Positions 6,116 through 9,642 of a stretch of DNA of 9,642 bases are shown one piece after another (positions within the stretch are counted from its first letter, which is position 1; each line of letters starts with the position of its first letter). The notes under the pieces are model-generated. The model made no database searches and was not told the origin of the DNA. It saw only the letters and a list, made by a program, of their open reading frames with translations. This DNA is from Propionibacteriaceae bacterium. GTDB lineage: Bacteria > Actinomycetota > Actinomycetes > Propionibacteriales > Propionibacteriaceae. The DNA is taken from the NCBI GenBank assembly GCA_021323255.1, contig JAJTCL010000082.1, forward strand, positions 1 through 9,642, in the 5' to 3' direction. The position numbers were made by a program, and so were the translations under genes.

Positions 6116-7519
6116 ATGCGCGAGCCTCTGCATCGGAAGCCAGCCACACGTGGCGAGCTTCGGGAATCGGGATATGTGAGTCGCCGCACCAAGGCGGAGC
6201 TCCGCGAGAACCTGCTGGAAAGACTTCGCTCTGGGAGGACCGCATTTCCTGGCATCGTCGGCTTTGACGAAACGGTGCTTCCTGAGCTGGAAAGCGCCGT
6301 ACTCGCTGGCCACGACCTAGTGATACTCGGCGAACGCGGCCAGGGCAAAACTCGATTGATGCGGACACTCGCCGGGCTCCTCGACGAGTGGAGCCCACTA
6401 GTAGCCGGATGTGAGATCCACGATGACCCATTCGCTCCGGTGTGTGTCCGCTGTCGCTCATTGGCGGCGGAGGTGGGAGACGATCTGCCAGTGAACTGGC
6501 GGCACCGTGAGGAACGCTATACCGAGAAGCTGGCGACGCCCGATACCTCGGTCGGCGACCTGATAGGCGATGTCGACCCAGTGAAGGTAGCCCAGGGCCG
6601 CACACTCGGCGACCCAGAGACCGTGCACTACGGTCTGGTGCCTCGCGCCAACCGGGGTGTGTTCGGTCTCAACGAACTGCCCGACCTCGCCGAGCGCATC
6701 CAGGTTGCCTTGTTCAACGTCCTGGAGGAACGCGATATCCAGGTGCGGGGCTATTCCCTCCGATTGCCGCTTGACGTCTTCATGATCGCTACAGCCAATC
6801 CAGAGGACTACACGAATCGGGGCCGAATCATCACTCCGCTGAAGGACCGATTCGGAGCTGAGTTGCGTACCCACTACCTCACCGACCTCGCCGATGAGGT
6901 GACTCTGATCCGCCAGGAAGCCCAGCTGGTGTCGGAGGTCGATGATCATCTGCTGGAAATACTGGCGCGTCTGGTGCGAAACCTTCGAGAGTCCAGTTCC
7001 GTGGACCAGCGGTCGGGAATCTCCGCTCGTTTCGGGATTGCAGCCGCAGAAGGAGTTGCAGCTTCAGCGCTTCGCCGGGCGGCACGTACTCGCGACCATG
7101 AAACTGCGGTCGCCCGCACCTGCGATCTTGCCGTCGTGCTTCCTACGCTGCTCGGCAAGATCGAGTTCGAGATGGGGGAGGAGGGTCGGGAACGAGCCGT
7201 ACTGGACCACCTGCTCCGGCTTGCGGTCGCGGCCACCTTCCGTGATCGCCTGTCGGGTCTCGATCTCTCCGGCTTCACCAACGTCTTCGCACAGGGCGGT
7301 GTCGTGGAGACCGGTGACCTGGTCGCGGCGTCTGATCTGTTGGCGCAGCTGGGCGCCGTGCCGGGCCTGTACAAGGTGCTGTCCCGACTGGGTTACGACG
7401 ACGCGGCTGGGCGCGGGCAGATGGCAGCCGCGGTTGAGTTCACCCTCGAAGGGTTGTATCTGACCCGCCGGCTCGAGAAGGAGACCGTCGACGGTCGGAC
7501 GATCTATGGAGCAGCCTGA
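6116..7519 (+). CDS. MoxR/magnesium-chelatase-type AAA+ ATPase
   Basis: This 467-residue cytoplasmic AAA+ ATPase belongs to the helix-2-insert group (MoxR, magnesium chelatase subunit I, sigma-54 activators). Visible motifs are Walker A GERGQGKTR (72-80, K78 and T79), a Walker B-like V-F-G-L-N-E-L (E187, with Asn186 in place of the usual Asp), sensor 1 in ATANPEDYT (N228), the arginine finger region LKDRFG (R245) and sensor 2 in S-G-I-S-A-R-F-G (R305). Between Walker A and B, C99-x2-H102-x7-C110-x2-C113 could form a zinc site. Only ATG 6116 is supported; TTG 6044 lies upstream of the likely transcript start. The stop is 12 bases before the VWA gene, so the two form one operon, as in the M. 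tuberculosis pair I recall as Rv0958/Rv0959, with similar lengths. 'Magnesium chelatase' is a common database label, but no porphyrin genes are nearby. The likely role is ATP-driven remodelling of a target with its VWA partner; the target is unknown. Confidence 0.92.
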   Translation: MREPLHRKPATRGELRESGYVSRRTKAELRENLLERLRSGRTAFPGIVGFDETVLPELESAVLAGHDLVILGERGQGKTRLMRTLAGLLDEWSPLVAGCEIHDDPFAPVCVRCRSLAAEVGDDLPVNWRHREERYTEKLATPDTSVGDLIGDVDPVKVAQGRTLGDPETVHYGLVPRANRGVFGLNELPDLAERIQVALFNVLEERDIQVRGYSLRLPLDVFMIATANPEDYTNRGRIITPLKDRFGAELRTHYLTDLADEVTLIRQEAQLVSEVDDHLLEILARLVRNLRESSSVDQRSGISARFGIAAAEGVAASALRRAARTRDHETAVARTCDLAVVLPTLLGKIEFEMGEEGRERAVLDHLLRLAVAATFRDRLSGLDLSGFTNVFAQGGVVETGDLVAASDLLAQLGAVPGLYKVLSRLGYDDAAGRGQMAAAVEFTLEGLYLTRRLEKETVDGRTIYGAA

Positions 7520-7520
7520 C

Positions 7521-7526
7521 AAGGAG
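7521..7526 (+). promoter_or_regulatory. Strong ribosome-binding site AAGGAG
   Basis: AAGGAG sits in the gap after the AAA+ stop (7519) and five bases before ATG 7532, which fixes the start of the VWA gene. An in-frame GTG at 7526 overlaps this site and is therefore unlikely to be used. It is the strongest Shine-Dalgarno sequence in the window, in contrast to the leaderless-looking gene upstream in the same operon. Confidence 0.8.
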
Positions 7527-7531
7527 TGATC

Positions 7532-9538
7532 ATGGTTTCCGATGACGGCGGGCCCAATCACATCAGCGATCAAGGGCCGGGCAGGGCCTTCCACCGTTTC
7601 CGCTACGGACCATGGCGCGGCGGGCCGGACCCGCTCAGACCACCTTTCGACGTGCGGGCGGCGATCGACAAGATCGGCCAGGACGTGCTCTCCACCGGGA
7701 CTGTACGCGACTCCCTGCGAGACCTGATGCGCCGTGGCGTCGACGGTCGTGGCGGTCTCGATCGGTTGCTAGACAAGATCAGAAGGCTGGGTGCGCAGGC
7801 CCGACGCCGCGGCGATCTCGGAGGAACGCTCGATCAAGTCAGAGCCGCGCTTGACCAAGCGCTCGCGGCTGAGCGAGAAGCCTTGGCCGGCAGCGACACC
7901 GATGATGCCCGGCTGGCTGAGCTGGAGCTCGAGACGTTGCCCGACGATGTTGCCGGAGCCGTTCGCAGCCTCGATCACTACTCGTGGCGATCCGAGGAGG
8001 CCCGGGCCATCTTCGAGGCGATCAAGACCATGCTGCAGCGCGAGGTCTTGGACGCCCAATTCGCCGGAATCAAGCAAGCTCTGGAGTCCCCCGATCCCGA
8101 GGTCATGCAGCGGGTGAAGGACATGTTGGCTGATCTGAATGCGCTGCTTGCCGCACATGCCCGGCAGGAAGATACGACGGATCAGTTTGCTGACTTCATG
8201 GAGCGTTATGGCGATTTCTTCCCAGAGCAGCCGGAGACGATCGAGGAGCTGATCGATGCGCTGGCGCGTCGGGAGGCCGCTGGCCAGAGGCTGATGGCAT
8301 CGCTCAGCCCCGGGCAGCGCGAGCAGCTCGGCCAACTGTTGAGCCATGTACTCGCTGATGCCGATCTTGCTTCGGAAATGGCGCAGCTGGCGGACAATCT
8401 ACGGGCGTTACGTCCCGGCCTGGATCGGGAGCAGCCCGCTAACATGCGTCCCGGTGGTGAGCAGCTCGGCTACAGCGCCGCAGTCGAGGCGGTTGCCGAC
8501 CTGGCCGATCTGGAGGCGCTGGAAGCACAGCTGTCCCAGGGTGAGCGGACCTCCACGCTGGATGATGTAGATGTCGAGCTGCTGGAGAAGCATCTTGGTC
8601 GTGAAGCTTTGAGTGACCTGCAGGCTCTCCGTGATCTTGAAAGAGAACTGGAGGAGCAGGGCTACCTGACCCGAGGCGAGGACGGTTTGCGATTGACCCC
8701 GCGGGCGGTTCGGCGACTAGGGCAGACTGCCCTGCGGCGGGTATTCGCTCAGCTCGACGGGTCAGGCCGCGGCGAGCACGACGACCACCAGACTGGGGCC
8801 GCCGACGAGCCGACCGGACTGACCAGGCCCTGGGTTTTTGGCGATGAGCTGCCGATCGACACACCGCGTACGGTGTCCAACGCCTTGCGCCGATCCGGGC
8901 TCACATCCAGCGGCGTTGCTTTGGCCGTCGATGATTTCGAGGTCACCGAGACCGAGCGCCGGATCAGCGCGGCGGTGGCGCTCTGCGTCGATCTGTCGTT
9001 CTCGATGGTGCATGACGGACGCTGGGGCCCGATGAAGCAAACCGCACTGGCTCTCAATCACCTCATGGAAACCCGATTCCGACAAGATGCCCTGCAGGTC
9101 ATCGGCTTCAACAGGCTTGCCCGTCGCATGACGCCGGTCCAGCTGGCTGAAGTGGAGCCGGACTGGGTGCAGGGCACGAATCTGCAGCATGCGCTGATGC
9201 TCGCCTCGCGCCACCTGCGTCGTCATCCCGAAGCGGAACCGGTGGTACTCGTGATCACCGACGGCGAGCCTACTGCACACCTGACCGGCGGGGGAGATGC
9301 GTACTTTCACTGGCCGCCGACGTTGGAGACGCTCCGGGCAACCATTGCCGAGGTAGACGAGCTCACCCGCCGCGGCGCGACGATCAACACCTTCATGCTC
9401 GGTGATGACGAAGGACTGGCTCGCTTTGTCGATGCGCTCGCGCGCCGGGCCGGCGGTCGGGTTTTCACCCCCGATATCAGCCGGCTCGGCGAATACGTGG
9501 TCGCCGACTACCTGAGGTCGCGTCGCGGCCGCCGGTGA
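7532..9538 (+). CDS. VWA domain protein, partner of the AAA+ ATPase
   Basis: This 668-residue protein has a C-terminal von Willebrand factor A domain (about 475-660) carrying an intact metal-ion-dependent adhesion site: D487-x-S489-x-S491 (VDLSFSM), T549 (QGTNLQHAL) and D577 (VITDGEPT). Residues 1-35 are polar and Gly/Pro-rich. About 36-370 is almost entirely helical and charged with coiled-coil character. About 375-405 looks like a small winged-helix-like segment ending in a basic helix, and 410-430 is a Gly/Asp linker. No signal peptide or transmembrane segment is seen, so it should be cytoplasmic. In MoxR-type systems the VWA protein couples the ATPase to its substrate through the metal site. 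Length and architecture match the actinobacterial protein I recall as Rv0959. The start is fixed by AAGGAG at 7521. The stop TGA directly abuts the stop of the convergent rmlA-like gene. Confidence 0.92.
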   Translation: MVSDDGGPNHISDQGPGRAFHRFRYGPWRGGPDPLRPPFDVRAAIDKIGQDVLSTGTVRDSLRDLMRRGVDGRGGLDRLLDKIRRLGAQARRRGDLGGTLDQVRAALDQALAAEREALAGSDTDDARLAELELETLPDDVAGAVRSLDHYSWRSEEARAIFEAIKTMLQREVLDAQFAGIKQALESPDPEVMQRVKDMLADLNALLAAHARQEDTTDQFADFMERYGDFFPEQPETIEELIDALARREAAGQRLMASLSPGQREQLGQLLSHVLADADLASEMAQLADNLRALRPGLDREQPANMRPGGEQLGYSAAVEAVADLADLEALEAQLSQGERTSTLDDVDVELLEKHLGREALSDLQALRDLERELEEQGYLTRGEDGLRLTPRAVRRLGQTALRRVFAQLDGSGRGEHDDHQTGAADEPTGLTRPWVFGDELPIDTPRTVSNALRRSGLTSSGVALAVDDFEVTETERRISAAVALCVDLSFSMVHDGRWGPMKQTALALNHLMETRFRQDALQVIGFNRLARRMTPVQLAEVEPDWVQGTNLQHALMLASRHLRRHPEAEPVVLVITDGEPTAHLTGGGDAYFHWPPTLETLRATIAEVDELTRRGATINTFMLGDDEGLARFVDALARRAGGRVFTPDISRLGEYVVADYLRSRRGRR

Positions 9539-9551
9539 TCAGCGGACCGCG
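9524..9551. terminator. Hairpin spanning two abutting stop codons (candidate bidirectional terminator)
   Basis: CGCGGCCG (9524-9531) pairs with CGGACCGCG (9543-9551) as eight base pairs with one bulged A, around an 11-base loop containing TGATCA (9536-9541), which holds both stops. The structure overlaps both coding ends, since there is no space between the genes. No T-run follows on either strand. In GC-rich DNA such stems arise by chance, so this is tentative. Confidence 0.3.
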
Positions 9552-9642
9552 TTCAGCGCAGTCTGTCGCTGTCGCTGCACGATGCCGGCGAGGTATGTCC
9601 CATAGCCGGACTTCAGCAATCCGTTGGCCCGCTGCTCCAGTT
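9539..9642 (-). CDS. rmlA: Glucose-1-phosphate thymidylyltransferase, C-terminal fragment
   Basis: The last 33 codons and stop of a minus-strand gene that continues beyond the right edge of the window. The visible C-terminus contains G-L-L-K-S-G-Y-G-T-Y-L, matching the conserved RmlA/RfbA ending (A-x-x-L-x-K-S-G-Y-G-x-Y-L). RmlA makes dTDP-glucose from glucose-1-phosphate and dTTP, the first step of dTDP-L-rhamnose synthesis for cell-wall polysaccharide. In mycobacteria and relatives this supplies the arabinogalactan linker. After the motif there is a short tail rich in Gln and Arg. The call rests on about 12 conserved residues, so a related sugar-nucleotide transferase is possible. Its stop abuts that of the VWA gene. 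Confidence 0.75.
   Translation of the reverse strand, partial: LEQRANGLLKSGYGTYLAGIVQRQRQTALNAVR

Noticed and set aside
6116..9538. True magnesium chelatase (BchI/BchD) for chlorophyll or cobaltochelatase for cobalamin
   Set aside because: No large H-type subunit or tetrapyrrole genes nearby, and the VWA protein lacks the N-terminal AAA domain of BchD.
1..9642. Mobile elements, CRISPR arrays, tRNA or rRNA genes
   Set aside because: No transposase or integrase frames, no regularly spaced direct repeats and no cloverleaf or rRNA-like stretches were seen; the window is almost fully occupied by housekeeping-type genes.

Overview
This is a GC-rich window with the gene content of an actinobacterium. 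Three things point there. One gene encodes SepH, an FtsZ regulator restricted to Actinobacteria. One encodes a DUF5998-type protein, also typical of Actinobacteria. Two genes appear to have leaderless starts, with a TANNNT -10 element ending 6 to 7 bases before the start codon. A degenerate palindrome of the 'CCTGAGCTTGT..AAGG' type would fit Propionibacteriales or Micrococcales, but the genus cannot be read from the window.

Layout. (1) Positions 31-4589, plus strand: a GNAT acetyltransferase fused to an acyl-CoA-synthetase-like module, then a small DUF5998-type protein whose stop overlaps (ATGA) the start of an alkaline-phosphatase/nucleotide-pyrophosphatase-fold enzyme. The 141-base gap after the first gene holds the palindromic repeat. 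(2) Positions 4590-4712: a short convergent gap with one GC-rich hairpin. (3) Positions 4713-5981, minus strand: sepH. (4) Positions 5982-6115: a divergent promoter region, with -10-like boxes facing both ways. (5) Positions 6116-9538, plus strand: a tight two-gene operon of a MoxR/magnesium-chelatase-type AAA+ ATPase and a von Willebrand factor A (VWA) protein. (6) Positions 9539-9642, minus strand: the last 33 codons of a glucose-1-phosphate thymidylyltransferase (RmlA), whose stop codon abuts that of the VWA gene to give TGATCA.

How the genes work together. The AAA+/VWA pair is a probable chaperone-like ATPase with its metal-ion-dependent adhesion partner. It resembles the actinobacterial pair I recall as Rv0958/Rv0959 in M. 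tuberculosis, not a true chlorophyll-pathway chelatase. The DUF5998/phosphatase pair is probably translationally coupled. SepH acts in cell division, and the GNAT fusion probably acetylates proteins in response to metabolic state. No mobile element, CRISPR array, tRNA or rRNA was seen. The least understood system is the AAA+/VWA operon, because of its large uncharacterised helical region and the possible zinc site in the ATPase.
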